64,000 bases of DNA from Bacillus sp. FJAT-22090. GTDB lineage: Bacteria > Bacillota > Bacilli > Bacillales_A > Planococcaceae. Location: assembly GCF_001278755.1 (NCBI RefSeq), contig NZ_CP012601.1, forward strand, positions 3,658,154 to 3,722,153, given 5' to 3'. The notes beneath the pieces are model-generated. The model worked only from the letters and a program-made list of their open reading frames with translations, did no database searches and was not told the DNA's origin. The position numbers were made by a program, and so were the translations under genes. Of this stretch, positions 18,025-26,724 are shown piece after piece; positions within the stretch are counted from its first letter, which is position 1, and every line of letters starts with the position of its first letter.

Positions 18025-18518
18025 GCATGCACCTTCTCTTCCATATTTGTTCGTAATTTTCGCAAGGCAGCATATAATCTCGTCTTAACAGTATTAGTGT
18101 TTTCTCCTAGCATGGTGGCAATATCCTCGATTTTCATATCTTCAAAGAATCGAAGAATAATTATGGTTTTATGCTGCGCCGATAAATGGTCTATTGCTTC
18201 ATACAAATCAATATCTCGAATTTCGTCCTCTTGAATTGGTAGGTGAAAGTCTAACACATCATCCTCAACTAAGGTGATTCTTTTATTTTTGTGAATATAA
18301 TCAATCGAGGTATTGATTAAAATTCTATAAAACCACGTTTTTAAATAATGAATATGGTCTAAGGAATCAATGGATCGTAGGGACTTCATAATACTTTCCT
18401 GTATTATATCTAATGCAGATTCCTTACTTTTAACATAGCTAAAAGCAAGACGATAATGCGCATGTTGATTTTCAATAATATAGTTTTCAACTAGCTGAAA
18501 CTTTTCTTTTTTTGTCAT
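18021..18518 (-). CDS. sigV: ECF sigma factor SigV
   Basis: A 165-residue extracytoplasmic-function sigma factor. Region 2 includes RLAFSYVKSKESALDIIQES and KTWFYRILINTSIDY; region 4 includes TIIILRFFEDMKIEDIA and ENTNTVKTRLYAALRKL, all very close to B. subtilis SigV (166 residues). The start at 18518 gives the SigV-like N-terminus; ATG at 18542 is possible, and AAGGAG lies between the two. It is coupled to rsiV. oatA, which follows rsiV in B. subtilis, is absent here. Confidence 0.86.
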   Translation of the reverse strand: MTKKEKFQLVENYIIENQHAHYRLAFSYVKSKESALDIIQESIMKSLRSIDSLDHIHYLKTWFYRILINTSIDYIHKNKRITLVEDDVLDFHLPIQEDEIRDIDLYEAIDHLSAQHKTIIILRFFEDMKIEDIATMLGENTNTVKTRLYAALRKLRTNMEEKVHA

Positions 18519-18569
18519 GACATCTTTGTACTCCTTTTTCATTTCAGTAACATAATTATGTAACAAAAA

Positions 18570-18600
18570 TTAGACGGAGGACTGGAGTGGAAAGTTTGCC
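18570..18600 (-). promoter_or_regulatory. ECF-type promoter of sigV-rsiV
   Basis: Reading the minus strand, GCAAACTTT is followed 17 nt after its AAC by CGTCTAA. This matches the AAC-N16/17-CGTC pattern used by SigV/SigM-type factors. It lies about 50 nt upstream of the sigV start, as expected for an autoregulated sigma-factor gene. Confidence 0.6.
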
Positions 18601-18754
18601 TTATATAAAGAATATTTTCCCCAGCAACAATCCTTCAAATGTAAATATGAATGGCGATGTCCCTTTTTCTTAAGAAATTCTTCATATTTATCCTTCTAAA
18701 ATGTTAAGAAACAATCGATATACTATGTTCATAGTAAACGGAAGGAGAAATAAA

Positions 18755-19453
18755 ATGATACAAGTACAGGATGTAAATCATACATTTTTAATCGGGAAAA
18801 AAGGAAAGGAAAAGAAAGTGCCTGTTTTAAAAGGGCTATCTTTTGAAGTGGAGCAAGGAGAGATTGTTGCGATAGTTGGAAAAAGCGGCTCAGGTAAGTC
18901 TACTTTGCTTCACACAATAGCAGGTTTTATGAGTCCAGAACAAGGATCCATTACTGTGAATGGTAAGGAAACTGCTTATTTAAATGAAGCAGAAAGAGCA
19001 CAGTTCCGATTAAATAATTTTGGATTCATCTTTCAAAATTTTCAATTGATGCCGGGACTAACAGCGTCAGAAAATATAGAGCTTCCGCTTAAATTAAAGG
19101 GAGTATCTTCTAAAAAAAGAAAAGCTAATGTAAAACAATTGCTACAAAAAGTTGGACTACAAGAAGTAGCAGATCATTATCCAAATGAATTATCAGGGGG
19201 GCAGCAACAGCGTGTAAGTATTGCACGTGCGCTCATAACTAATCCACCGATTATCTTTGCAGATGAACCTACTGGTAGCTTAGACTCGGAAACAGAGCAA
19301 GACATTTTATTGCTTATACAGGATCTTAATCAAGGATTAGGTGTAACGTTTGTCATTATTACCCATGATGAAGAGGTTGCAAGTATTGCACATCGTAAAT
19401 TTAAAATGCATGACGGGGAACTAGTAAAAGGAGGTGCTCCATATGTTGTTTAA
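18755..19453 (+). CDS. ABC transporter ATP-binding protein (MacB/LolD type)
   Basis: A 232-residue ATPase with Walker [11 protein letters not shown]-loop [17 protein letters not shown], signature [15 protein letters not shown], Walker [13 protein letters not shown] and H-loop ITHDEE. The sequence belongs to the MacB/LolD/FtsE-like group that powers mechanotransmission exporters. I use ATG at 18755 after GGAAGGAG. It overlaps the permease gene by 11 nt. The operon is divergent from sigV-rsiV. No MacA-type membrane fusion protein is adjacent. Confidence 0.87.
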   Translation: MIQVQDVNHTFLIGKKGKEKKVPVLKGLSFEVEQGEIVAIVGKSGSGKSTLLHTIAGFMSPEQGSITVNGKETAYLNEAERAQFRLNNFGFIFQNFQLMPGLTASENIELPLKLKGVSSKKRKANVKQLLQKVGLQEVADHYPNELSGGQQQRVSIARALITNPPIIFADEPTGSLDSETEQDILLLIQDLNQGLGVTFVIITHDEEVASIAHRKFKMHDGELVKGGAPYVV

Positions 19454-20744
19454 AGACCAAGTTGATTTTGTACGTCAACATATTAAGAAGAATAAACTGA
19501 GAGTATTTATGACGGTTCTAGCTGCCACAATGGGATGTGCATTTTTAATCGTGCTTGCCTCCATCGGGTTCGGAATTCAAGATACAATGCGGAAAGAAAT
19601 ATTACAAGATCAAGCGATTACAGAAGTAGAAGTGTATCCAAATGGTGACGAGGAACTGGATATTTCACAAATAAGATCTATTGAGCATATAGATGCAATC
19701 GTACAAAGGTTAAATTTAAATGCTATGGCTAATTCTCAAATAGAGGATCGTAGCCTTCAAGGAAATGTAATTCTTACAAACTTTGACGAGGAACAAAAAT
19801 CAAATCTACAATTATCAGAAGGAAGAATGCCAGAAAAGGATAATGAAATAATAGTTGGCTATCAGTTTGCGGAAAGTTTGTTAACAGATGCAGAACGTAA
19901 AGAAATGGAACAAAATGCAGAAGAAAATGCAGAACAAATCGGAGGATACAAGGACTCTTTAATCGGAAAAACAATTTCTTTATCACTTCAGTCTTATGAA
20001 ACTGAGGAAGCTTTTCAGGAGAAATGGAATTTTACAATTGTTGGAGTTACAGAAAATCCAGCAAGAGATTGGATTATAGATACAAATGTGTTGGTTAACG
20101 AATCTTGGAAGGACAAGTTTAAAGAAGTAATTGTTGCGAATTCAGAAATAGAAGTAGTAGAAGAAGATTTATTTTATGCACAAACGAAAGTATTTACCTC
20201 TAGTTTAGAGCATGTAAAATCAGTTACAGAAGATCTAAAGGAAAAAGGCTATAATGTCTATTCGGTCTCTGAACAGTTGGAACAAATAGATGTTTTTTTC
20301 ATGGCATTTAAAATTGGCCTTATATTTGTAGGCACAATTGCAGTATTGATTTCATCCATTGGAATCTTTAACACAATGACTATGGCTGTAACTGAAAGAA
20401 CTCGAGAAATAGGAGTCATGAAGGCGATAGGGGCAAGTCCCAAGCTTATTCAACGGTTATTCTTAATGGAAAGTGCTTGGATTGGTATTATTGGAACAGT
20501 TTTAGCTGTGATCATTTCATATGCAGTGAGTTTACTGGCAAATTTGGTATTGCCAATGGTAGTAGGAGCAGCGTTAGGGGATGAAGATATTCAAAATCTA
20601 TCCATTACTTTTTCGTTGATTCCATGGCAGCTTGTTGTTATTGCATCGATCATTAGCATAGGGGTTGCAATGATTTCTGGTTGGAGACCCGCACGAAAGG
20701 CAACGAATATTGATGTAATCCATGCTTTAAGACAGGAATTATAA
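19443..20744 (+). CDS. MacB-like FtsX-family ABC permease
   Basis: A 433-residue permease: one N-terminal helix (about 23-45), a periplasm-like extracellular domain of about 230 residues, then three helices in the C-terminal FtsX domain (ISSIGIFNTMTMAVTERTREIGVMKAIGAS is the characteristic stretch, spread over about residues 305-335). The start ATG at 19443 lies 9 nt after GGAGG, inside the end of the ATPase gene. Together they form an exporter or a cell-envelope mechanotransmitter; the substrate is unknown. Confidence 0.85.
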   Translation: MLFKDQVDFVRQHIKKNKLRVFMTVLAATMGCAFLIVLASIGFGIQDTMRKEILQDQAITEVEVYPNGDEELDISQIRSIEHIDAIVQRLNLNAMANSQIEDRSLQGNVILTNFDEEQKSNLQLSEGRMPEKDNEIIVGYQFAESLLTDAERKEMEQNAEENAEQIGGYKDSLIGKTISLSLQSYETEEAFQEKWNFTIVGVTENPARDWIIDTNVLVNESWKDKFKEVIVANSEIEVVEEDLFYAQTKVFTSSLEHVKSVTEDLKEKGYNVYSVSEQLEQIDVFFMAFKIGLIFVGTIAVLISSIGIFNTMTMAVTERTREIGVMKAIGASPKLIQRLFLMESAWIGIIGTVLAVIISYAVSLLANLVLPMVVGAALGDEDIQNLSITFSLIPWQLVVIASIISIGVAMISGWRPARKATNIDVIHALRQEL

Positions 20745-20747
20745 AAG

Positions 20748-20780
20748 AAAGGTCGTCCTTGATGGGGACGACCTTATTTA
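20748..20780. terminator. Terminator between ABC permease and small membrane gene
   Basis: Stem AAGGTCGTCC/GGACGACCTT with a short loop, between convergent genes, followed by TATTTATT on the plus strand. Confidence 0.75.
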
Positions 20781-21041
20781 TTGTGCGATTGTAAAATAAG
20801 CAATGAATAGAACAAATACAACGAGTGCATTTATTAAATTGTATTTTGAACGAGAAATTTTTTTATCGAATCGATCAGATTTGTTAATGAATTTAACTCC
20901 TAAGTAAGTAATGATAATTGCTAAAACCAAAGCGAGAATTGGTGGCATTGGATATACATGTACATCGACAAAATGAACGATAATGATTGCAATTGCCATG
21001 GCAATACCGTAAGCAACTTTCTTTAAGGTTGGTTCTTTCAC
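20778..21041 (-). CDS. Small membrane protein with three hydrophobic segments
   Basis: An 87-residue protein with hydrophobic stretches near residues 8-24, 31-50 and 68-85, separated by a basic loop (INKSDRFDKKISRSKYN). It has no recognised family. It stands alone on the minus strand and converges on the MacB-type operon. Confidence 0.55.
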   Translation of the reverse strand: MKEPTLKKVAYGIAMAIAIIIVHFVDVHVYPMPPILALVLAIIITYLGVKFINKSDRFDKKISRSKYNLINALVVFVLFIAYFTIAQ

Positions 21042-21227
21042 TGATTCTGCTCCATTTCTTTTAAAAATAACTTATTGTATAAGTATAACTTCTTTTTAAG
21101 ATAATTCCTTTACTAATGTATTTAAGTATTTCATTTCACTTTGAATTTTTTGTTTTAATTCTTTATTTTCAAGGACATCGCAATGGGGATTTCATTATAT
21201 CGCCACAAAAAGTGTTAACCCGAGTAA

Positions 21228-21380
21228 CTCTATGTTAACCTTATTATAACCCCAAGTTGCAGAAGCTGGTTGGTGAGTAATTTTAATGACTGTTTAGCAA
21301 GTAAAGGAAATGTAGCCTGGGCTAATACTGCACTCTTTGGAGACTGTGGATTTGCCTGCATAGGAATGGCTAGAGCATAA
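21228..21380 (+). pseudogene. Possible relic of a Cys-containing bacteriocin peptide
   Basis: An open frame after TAA (21225-21227) runs to TAA at 21378 and encodes a peptide whose last 36 residues include NDCLASKGNVAWANTAL and GDCGFACIG. The spacing of Cys, Trp and CGxAC reminds me of halocin-C8-like bacteriocin domains, from memory. No SD precedes the only TTG/GTG codons (21270, 21273), no leader is visible and it ends soon after the last Cys pair. It is therefore probably a truncated remnant. A small membrane protein with a perfect SD starts 24 nt downstream, as an immunity gene would. Confidence 0.35.
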
Positions 21381-21403
21381 AACAATTAATAGGAGGTTAT
21401 GAA

Positions 21404-21583
21404 ATGCTAAGTAATACATTGTCAGTAATCCTAATTGTGCTAGGCATCGTCTTAGCTTTATCTCTATTTGGTGTTATCGAAATTCCGCTAGCATTTGTGT
21501 ATATCGGCATATTTATAGTGGCCATTGCTCTGTTAATAGTTATTTTTTATAGAAAAAGGAAAATGGAAGGAAATAACTCCTAG
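21404..21583 (+). CDS. 59-residue two-helix membrane protein
   Basis: ATG at 21404 follows TAGGAGG at good spacing and opens a frame of 59 residues: hydrophobic segments at about 7-23 and 29-48, then a basic tail (YRKRKMEGNNS). A terminator follows 17 nt after the stop. The strong SD and the terminator support a real gene. No family is recognised. Its position behind the bacteriocin-like remnant suggests an immunity-type role, which is speculative. Confidence 0.65.
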   Translation: MLSNTLSVILIVLGIVLALSLFGVIEIPLAFVYIGIFIVAIALLIVIFYRKRKMEGNNS

Positions 21584-21600
21584 TAAGGAGCTATATAGGG

Positions 21601-21640
21601 AAAAGTCGGTTCTCAGAAGCAAGGAGAACCGGCTTTTTTC
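21601..21640. terminator. Bidirectional terminator
   Basis: A 14-bp stem (AAAAGTCGGTTCTC / GAGAACCGGCTTTT, one G-U pair) with a 9-nt loop and T-run, between the small membrane gene and the convergent methyltransferase gene, whose stop it touches. Confidence 0.85.
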
Positions 21641-22802
21641 AATTAAAATACTCTTTTAGTTCATTCTCTAAGAAAGGATTCGCATGGAGCATTTGTTTAA
21701 ACTGCTTATATTCTATCAGTTGTTCAGATGTTGCCTTTTTCCCTGTTTTATATGCGCGTATTAAGATGTTTTTAGGAGTGTTTTCTAAATCGATAAATTC
21801 GACAAGTTGTGCTTCGTAACCAACCATATTTAAGATTTCAGCTCGAATAGAATCTGTAGCAAGTGCTGCAAAACGTTCTTTTATAAGCCCGTGTTTCAAC
21901 ATAATATCTAGACCTGGTGCATCTAGTTGTCTATTCAGTTCGTGCTGACAGCAAGGAACACTTAAAATAACGCTAGCACCCCATTTGACAGCGCGGGCAA
22001 GAGCCATATCTGTTGCAACATCGCAAGCATGGAGCGTGACTACCATATCCACAGAAGTTTCCTCGTTGTAATCATTAATATCTCCTACTAAAAACTCTAA
22101 CTGATCATAGCCTAAGTCCTCAGCAATTTTCGCGCATTCTTCAATAACTTCTTTTTTCAAATCTAAGCCTGTTACTCGAATGTCGAGACCCTTTTCAATT
22201 TTTAAATAATGATAGAGGGCAAATGTTAAGTAAGATTTACCTGATCCAAAATCCAGAATTCGAACGGTTTTGTCCTTTGGTAAGTGAACAAGGGTATCAT
22301 CGATAAATTCAACAAAACGATTGATTTGTTTAAATTTATCGTACTTTTGCTTTTTTACTTTTCCTTCAGCGGTCTGGACGCCTAAATGTATAAGGAATGG
22401 ATACGGTGTATTTTCATCTAGCAAATAATTTTTTTTTCGATTATGTGATAGGTTGACTGGTTTTGTTGTAGCTAATTTCTCGGACTTCCACATTACTTTG
22501 TTTTTCTTGGAAAGTTGGATTTGTACTTTTTCCATTGTGAAATCAGCATGGATTTGACGAAATTGTTCCAATAGTTCGGTCAGTGTTGTTTCAAATGCCT
22601 CTATTGTAATATTTTCATGCTTCAAAATACGTTCATATTGATACTCTAGTTGAATGTGATATACATTTTTTATTTCAATCGGTTTTAGTTTTACTCGTTT
22701 AATTTCATTTGACTTGGCACGAGGCTGACTGACTGTAGCAGCAACCAACTGCTTTTTCTCTATTTGCTCTATCAGATAATCTTTCATTTCTTGAAATTCC
22801 AT
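21639..22802 (-). CDS. Class I SAM-dependent methyltransferase (Methyltransf_32 type)
   Basis: A 387-residue protein with a poorly conserved N-terminal half and a C-terminal Rossmann methyltransferase domain. Motif I is ILDFGSGKSYLTFAL near residue 185; the acidic end of strand 2 is VTGLDLKKEV; DMVVTLHACDVATD and ILSVPCCQHEL follow. The pattern LHACDVATD...PCCQHE is typical of the Methyltransf_32 group, whose substrates are mostly unknown (an RNA methyltransferase is plausible). SD upstream of the ATG is weak. Confidence 0.75.
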   Translation of the reverse strand: MEFQEMKDYLIEQIEKKQLVAATVSQPRAKSNEIKRVKLKPIEIKNVYHIQLEYQYERILKHENITIEAFETTLTELLEQFRQIHADFTMEKVQIQLSKKNKVMWKSEKLATTKPVNLSHNRKKNYLLDENTPYPFLIHLGVQTAEGKVKKQKYDKFKQINRFVEFIDDTLVHLPKDKTVRILDFGSGKSYLTFALYHYLKIEKGLDIRVTGLDLKKEVIEECAKIAEDLGYDQLEFLVGDINDYNEETSVDMVVTLHACDVATDMALARAVKWGASVILSVPCCQHELNRQLDAPGLDIMLKHGLIKERFAALATDSIRAEILNMVGYEAQLVEFIDLENTPKNILIRAYKTGKKATSEQLIEYKQFKQMLHANPFLENELKEYFN

Positions 22803-22875
22803 ACTATTCGCCTACTTTTTCGTGATTTCGTTGGAATTAGTGTATCACAACATAGTGATTCTAGGATAGAAGGAT

Positions 22876-22959
22876 GGTTAGTTGGAATAATGAATGGTTT
22901 AGTTGGAATTTTAGGTCGGTTAGTTGGAAATTAAGAAAGTTTAGTTGGAATATACAAGA
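22876..22959. repeat. Four tandem 21-bp units, second locus
   Basis: Four units of exactly 21 bp, each starting G(G/T)TTAGTTGGAA, at 22876, 22897, 22918 and 22939. Units alternate GGTTAG / GTTTAG, the same alternating design as the array at 6534-6617 but with a different sequence. The array ends exactly where the nhaC terminator stem begins. Confidence 0.8.
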
Positions 22960-22985
22960 AATCCCCTTCAGTCTTGAAGGGGATT
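22960..22985 (-). terminator. Terminator overlapping the end of the NhaC-family gene
   Basis: A 10-bp stem AATCCCCTTC/GAAGGGGATT with a 6-nt loop. On the minus strand the stem's left arm codes for the last residues of the transporter and the stop codon lies in the loop/stem, followed by TTTCTTGT. Confidence 0.7.
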
Positions 22986-24365
22986 GTCTTTAATATAAGT
23001 TAGTGTTTTACCTGAAATTCCAAATATTATAGTTAACATCGGGCTAAGCAAGCAGAAAAACGCAACTGGCAAATAGTCGAGAGTAGAAACAGCTAATACA
23101 TTAGTTATAAATATACCGCACACGCTCCACGGAACAAGGGGATTAACGACAGTACCTGCATCTTCCATTACTCTAGCCAAGTTTTTATTGGCTAAACCGA
23201 CCTTTTGAAATGTAGCTTGAAACGCCTCACCAGTCAATAAAATCGATAAGTATTGCTCTCCGATTAATGTGTTTACTCCAATTGCGGTAAAAGCGGCTGC
23301 CGAAATAACGGATCCGACAGTTTTTAATGAACTCTCTACTTTTAGTAATAAACTTTGTACGATACCAAGAGTGAATAAGAGCCCCCCCATACTTAAGGCA
23401 AGTAAAACGAGACCAATAGTGAACATCATGCTATTCATACCGCCTCTGGATAACAGGGAGTCTACAACTTCAATACCTGTTTGAGATGAATAACCAGTGA
23501 ATAATATGTTTAATATTTCTCCAGCTGTAAGGTATTGATGGAAGTAAGAAACGACAATCCCTGCAATAGAAGTTAGAGCAAGAGATAATATTGCAGGAAC
23601 TTTCTTTATGGAAAGTACAATAAGTAAAACAAGTGGTAATAATGTGTACCAATGAATCATACCTGTTTGAAGAAGACCTTCTTGAAAGCTTGAAATTTGC
23701 TCTAAATTTTGAAAATCTTTATTTGGCGATAACATACCGTAGCCTATTAGAGAAATAACAAATGCTGGAATGGTTGTCCATCCCATATTCTTTATATGTT
23801 CGAATAAATCCACACGAACAATTGCAGAAGCAAGATTTGTAGTGTCTGATAAAGGAGACATTTTATCTCCAAAAAAAGCACCGGAAACAATTGCTCCAGC
23901 TGTAATAGCTAATGAAATATCCATCGCACCTGCCATTCCGATAAAGGCAACTCCAACTGTTGCGACAGTAGTTAAGGAGCTTCCGATAGACAAACCAATT
24001 ATACATGTAATGATAAATACGATGGCATAGAAAAAGTGTGGCGATATGAACTGAAAACCAAGATATATAAGTGTAGGGATGGTTCCACCTATCATCCAGC
24101 TACTAATTAAAATTCCAATAAAGAAAAAGATGAAAATGGCTCCAAGCCCCGCCTTTGAACCTTCAACAAGTCCATCTTCTAATTGTTTGTAAGGTACTTT
24201 TTTTATGAGTCCGTACGTAATGAGTAAAAGAATAGCGAGTAAAATAGGCATATGTGGAACTGTATCAAATTTTATAATGCAAATGGCCATTATAGAAATA
24301 ATTGATAAAGTAAGCAGTATTGACTCCCAAAATGACGGAGTGATTTTTGATTGAATACGAAACAT
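22968..24365 (-). CDS. NhaC-family transporter under T-box control (candidate tyrosine transporter)
   Basis: A 465-residue membrane protein of the NhaC Na+/H+ antiporter family, about 11-12 helices. Family motifs include GSSLTTVATVGVAFIGM and GAFFGDKMSPLSDTTNLAS near residue 175, and a C-terminal DAGTVVNPLVPWS. The gene is preceded by a complete T-box leader, so it responds to an uncharged tRNA. T-box-controlled NhaC homologues have been predicted to be amino acid (tyrosine) transporters in Firmicutes. The ATG at 24365 follows TTGGAGG; an earlier ATG at 24398 is in the leader. Confidence 0.83.
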   Translation of the reverse strand: MFRIQSKITPSFWESILLTLSIISIMAICIIKFDTVPHMPILLAILLLITYGLIKKVPYKQLEDGLVEGSKAGLGAIFIFFFIGILISSWMIGGTIPTLIYLGFQFISPHFFYAIVFIITCIIGLSIGSSLTTVATVGVAFIGMAGAMDISLAITAGAIVSGAFFGDKMSPLSDTTNLASAIVRVDLFEHIKNMGWTTIPAFVISLIGYGMLSPNKDFQNLEQISSFQEGLLQTGMIHWYTLLPLVLLIVLSIKKVPAILSLALTSIAGIVVSYFHQYLTAGEILNILFTGYSSQTGIEVVDSLLSRGGMNSMMFTIGLVLLALSMGGLLFTLGIVQSLLLKVESSLKTVGSVISAAAFTAIGVNTLIGEQYLSILLTGEAFQATFQKVGLANKNLARVMEDAGTVVNPLVPWSVCGIFITNVLAVSTLDYLPVAFFCLLSPMLTIIFGISGKTLTYIKDNPLQD

Positions 24366-24398
24366 TGCAAAACCTCCAAGGTGATTAATATTAGACAT

Positions 24399-24650
24399 TA
24401 AAAAAACCTTCTATATCCCTATTTGTTAGGGACGAAGGAATCTCCGCGGTACCACCCTATTTGTTGGGCCATTCATACCCAACCACTTCATTTCAAAAAG
24501 AGCTTTAAAAATTGTTGTAATTCATCTGTCATTCTACCTGAACTTTCACCAACCGTTCAGTCTCTTTTTTCTGTAAACATGCAGACTACTATGACAATCA
24601 CTCTTATTTAATTCACTTTCGCGATTCAACGCTTTCAATCACTGAAGTAA
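24399..24650 (-). ncRNA. T-box riboswitch leader
   Basis: On the minus strand the leader contains the T-box core AGGGTGGTACCGCGG followed by an intrinsic terminator (stem CCTTCGTCCCT pairing with AGGGATATAGAAGG, then seven T's, 24399-24438). Stem I is visible upstream: GACTGAAC-GGTTGGTGAAA-GTTCAG, and the specifier region reads GAATTACAA, in which TAC (tyrosine) followed by A is the best candidate codon. Uncharged tRNA binding would prevent termination and switch on the NhaC-family gene. The T-box identity is firm; the tyrosine specificity is a reading by eye. Confidence 0.9.
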
Positions 24651-24655
24651 TTAGG

Positions 24656-24683
24656 ATTTTACCACTTTTCAGCGTCCTGTCAA
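24656..24683 (-). promoter_or_regulatory. Sigma-A promoter of the T-box leader
   Basis: On the minus strand TTGACA, 16 nt, TAAAAT, placed immediately before the T-box leader. Confidence 0.7.
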
Positions 24684-24771
24684 GTAAACTAGTAATTTTT
24701 TAACACTATTATTTATTCAGAATTTTATGATAAAATGATACTGCATATAAACAATCAAAGGGGAGATTTGT

Positions 24772-26403
24772 TTGTTAAATGAAAAAACAGTAGGAGAAAT
24801 TGTTAAAGAAGCAGCGAGAAAGTATCCGGAAACAGAAGCATATGTTTACCCAGAGCACGGTATCCGAAAAACTTATAAGGAATTCGATGAAGAAACTGAC
24901 GAGCTAGCAAAAGCTTTTATTGGCATGGGGATTCAAAAAGGGGAACATGTTGCAATTTGGTCAGACAACAAAAGAGAGTGGCTACTAAGTCAGTTTGCGA
25001 CTGGGAAAATGGGGGCAGTACTCGTTACTGTGAACACGAACTATCAAGAAAAAGAGTTAGAATATTTATTACAACAATCTGATTCTACTACCCTAATTTT
25101 ATGTGAGTCTTTTAAAGGTACTTCCTATTTAGATATTTTGAGATCGGTTTGTCCTGAGATTCATCACTCGGAAAAAGGGAATATTCAATCTGATAAACTT
25201 CCTCATTTTAAACGTGTCATTGTGATGAGCGAAAATCAGTATCCTGGAATCTATACTTGGTCGGAATTACTTGCTCATGGAAAAGGAGTATCAGATGAAA
25301 CTTTAGATGAAACGTTTAAAACACTTAATAATGAAGAAGTGATTAACATTCAATATACTTCTGGAACAACAGGCTTTCCAAAAGGTGTGATGCTTTCGCA
25401 CAAAAATGTAATCAATAACGGACAACTTGTTGGAGATTATATTCATCTTTCGGAACATGATCGTCTATGTATTCCTGTTCCATTCTTTCATTGTTTCGGC
25501 TGTGTGATGGGCACGATTGCATCGGTTACTCATGGCACTACAATGGTCATAGTGGAACAGTTCGAGGCAGGGAAAGTACTGCAAATTGTACAAGATGAAA
25601 AGTGTACAGCCTTACATGGTGTACCAACGATGTTTATAGCAGAGTTAAACCATCCAAAATTTACTCAGTTTGATTTATCTACACTCCGTACTGGGATTAT
25701 GGCAGGCTCCATTTGTCCAATAGAAGTCATGAAAAAAGTGATGGAAGATATGGGGGCATCCGAAATTACAATTGCATACGGACAAACAGAATCATCCCCA
25801 GTTATTACACAAACAAAAACAGATGATGCGATTGAAAAACGGGTTTCCTCTGTCGGTAAAGCACACCCTGGAGTTGAAGTTAAGATTATCGATCCAGTGA
25901 CAGGAGAAGAAGCGCCGGCAGGAGTCCCAGGAGAACTATGTACAAGAGGTTACCTTGTAATGAAAGGCTATTATAAAAATGAAGAAGCAACAAAATCTGC
26001 TATTGATTCGAATGGCTGGCTTCACACAGGAGATATTGCCATAATGGATGAAGATGGTTACATCGATATTACAGGGCGCATCAAAGATATGGTAATCCGT
26101 GGTGGAGAAAATATTTACCCAAAAGAAGTAGAGGAGTTTCTATATCAGCATCCTGCTATTCAAGACGTGCAAGTAGTTGGGGTGCCTGATGCCAAATACG
26201 GAGAAGAGCTAATGGCTTGGGTCATTTTGAAGGCTGGTGAAAGCATAACTTCAGAGGATTTAAAAGAGTACTGTAAAGGGAAAATATCGTTTCATAAAAT
26301 ACCAAAGTATGTGGAGTTTATCCATTCATACCCAATGACGGCTTCTGGTAAAATTCAAAAGTTCCTGTTAAGAGAAATGTCGAAAGAGAAAATTGAAGTG
26401 TAA
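24772..26403 (+). CDS. Acyl-CoA synthetase / AMP-dependent ligase (YngI-like)
   Basis: A 543-residue member of the adenylate-forming ANL superfamily, which activates a carboxylic acid to an acyl-CoA. The P-loop YTSGTTGFPKGVMLSHKN is near residue 200, the A5 motif AYGQTESSP near 340, the hinge TGDIAIMDEDGYI-DITGRIKDMVIRGGENIYP near 420-450 and the C-terminal catalytic Lys in TASGKIQKF. The sequence resembles B. subtilis YngI and medium-chain acyl-CoA ligases. The start is TTG at 24772 after AAAGGGGAG. It is divergent from the T-box transporter. Confidence 0.88.
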   Translation: MLNEKTVGEIVKEAARKYPETEAYVYPEHGIRKTYKEFDEETDELAKAFIGMGIQKGEHVAIWSDNKREWLLSQFATGKMGAVLVTVNTNYQEKELEYLLQQSDSTTLILCESFKGTSYLDILRSVCPEIHHSEKGNIQSDKLPHFKRVIVMSENQYPGIYTWSELLAHGKGVSDETLDETFKTLNNEEVINIQYTSGTTGFPKGVMLSHKNVINNGQLVGDYIHLSEHDRLCIPVPFFHCFGCVMGTIASVTHGTTMVIVEQFEAGKVLQIVQDEKCTALHGVPTMFIAELNHPKFTQFDLSTLRTGIMAGSICPIEVMKKVMEDMGASEITIAYGQTESSPVITQTKTDDAIEKRVSSVGKAHPGVEVKIIDPVTGEEAPAGVPGELCTRGYLVMKGYYKNEEATKSAIDSNGWLHTGDIAIMDEDGYIDITGRIKDMVIRGGENIYPKEVEEFLYQHPAIQDVQVVGVPDAKYGEELMAWVILKAGESITSEDLKEYCKGKISFHKIPKYVEFIHSYPMTASGKIQKFLLREMSKEKIEV

Positions 26404-26724
26404 TAATTAGCGACATATTTCCTGGGAAATAGACATAAAAAGTATAGATGCATATTCAATAATGGAAGAGACAAATAAAAGTGGGGAATCTAGCGGTAGC
26501 ACATATTATTTTACGTAAAAATTTTTACCGTGGAAAATGTCACATTTTCTCATTTATCGTCTAATGTATGAAGGTGATGGGAAAGTACCGCTTACTTGAT
26601 GGATAGGATGATTGAATAATTGGAGTCTAGAAGGGTAATGAATAGTAAGGTGAAAAATTAAGAGTAAATTTTTAAATTGAATGGTCCATATATAAGTTAA
26701 AAAATTAATATGAGGTGACAGAGA
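26404..26724. other. Intergenic region without recognisable features
   Basis: About 320 bp, AT-rich. Short frames exist but none has an SD. I see no clear terminator for the acyl-CoA ligase and no strong promoter. Confidence 0.5.

Noticed and set aside
21106-21193. Minus-strand coding-like fragment NPHCDVLENKELKQKIQ... of about 29 codons
   Set aside because: A stop lies directly upstream and there is no start codon or SD. Possibly a gene relic, but too short to identify.
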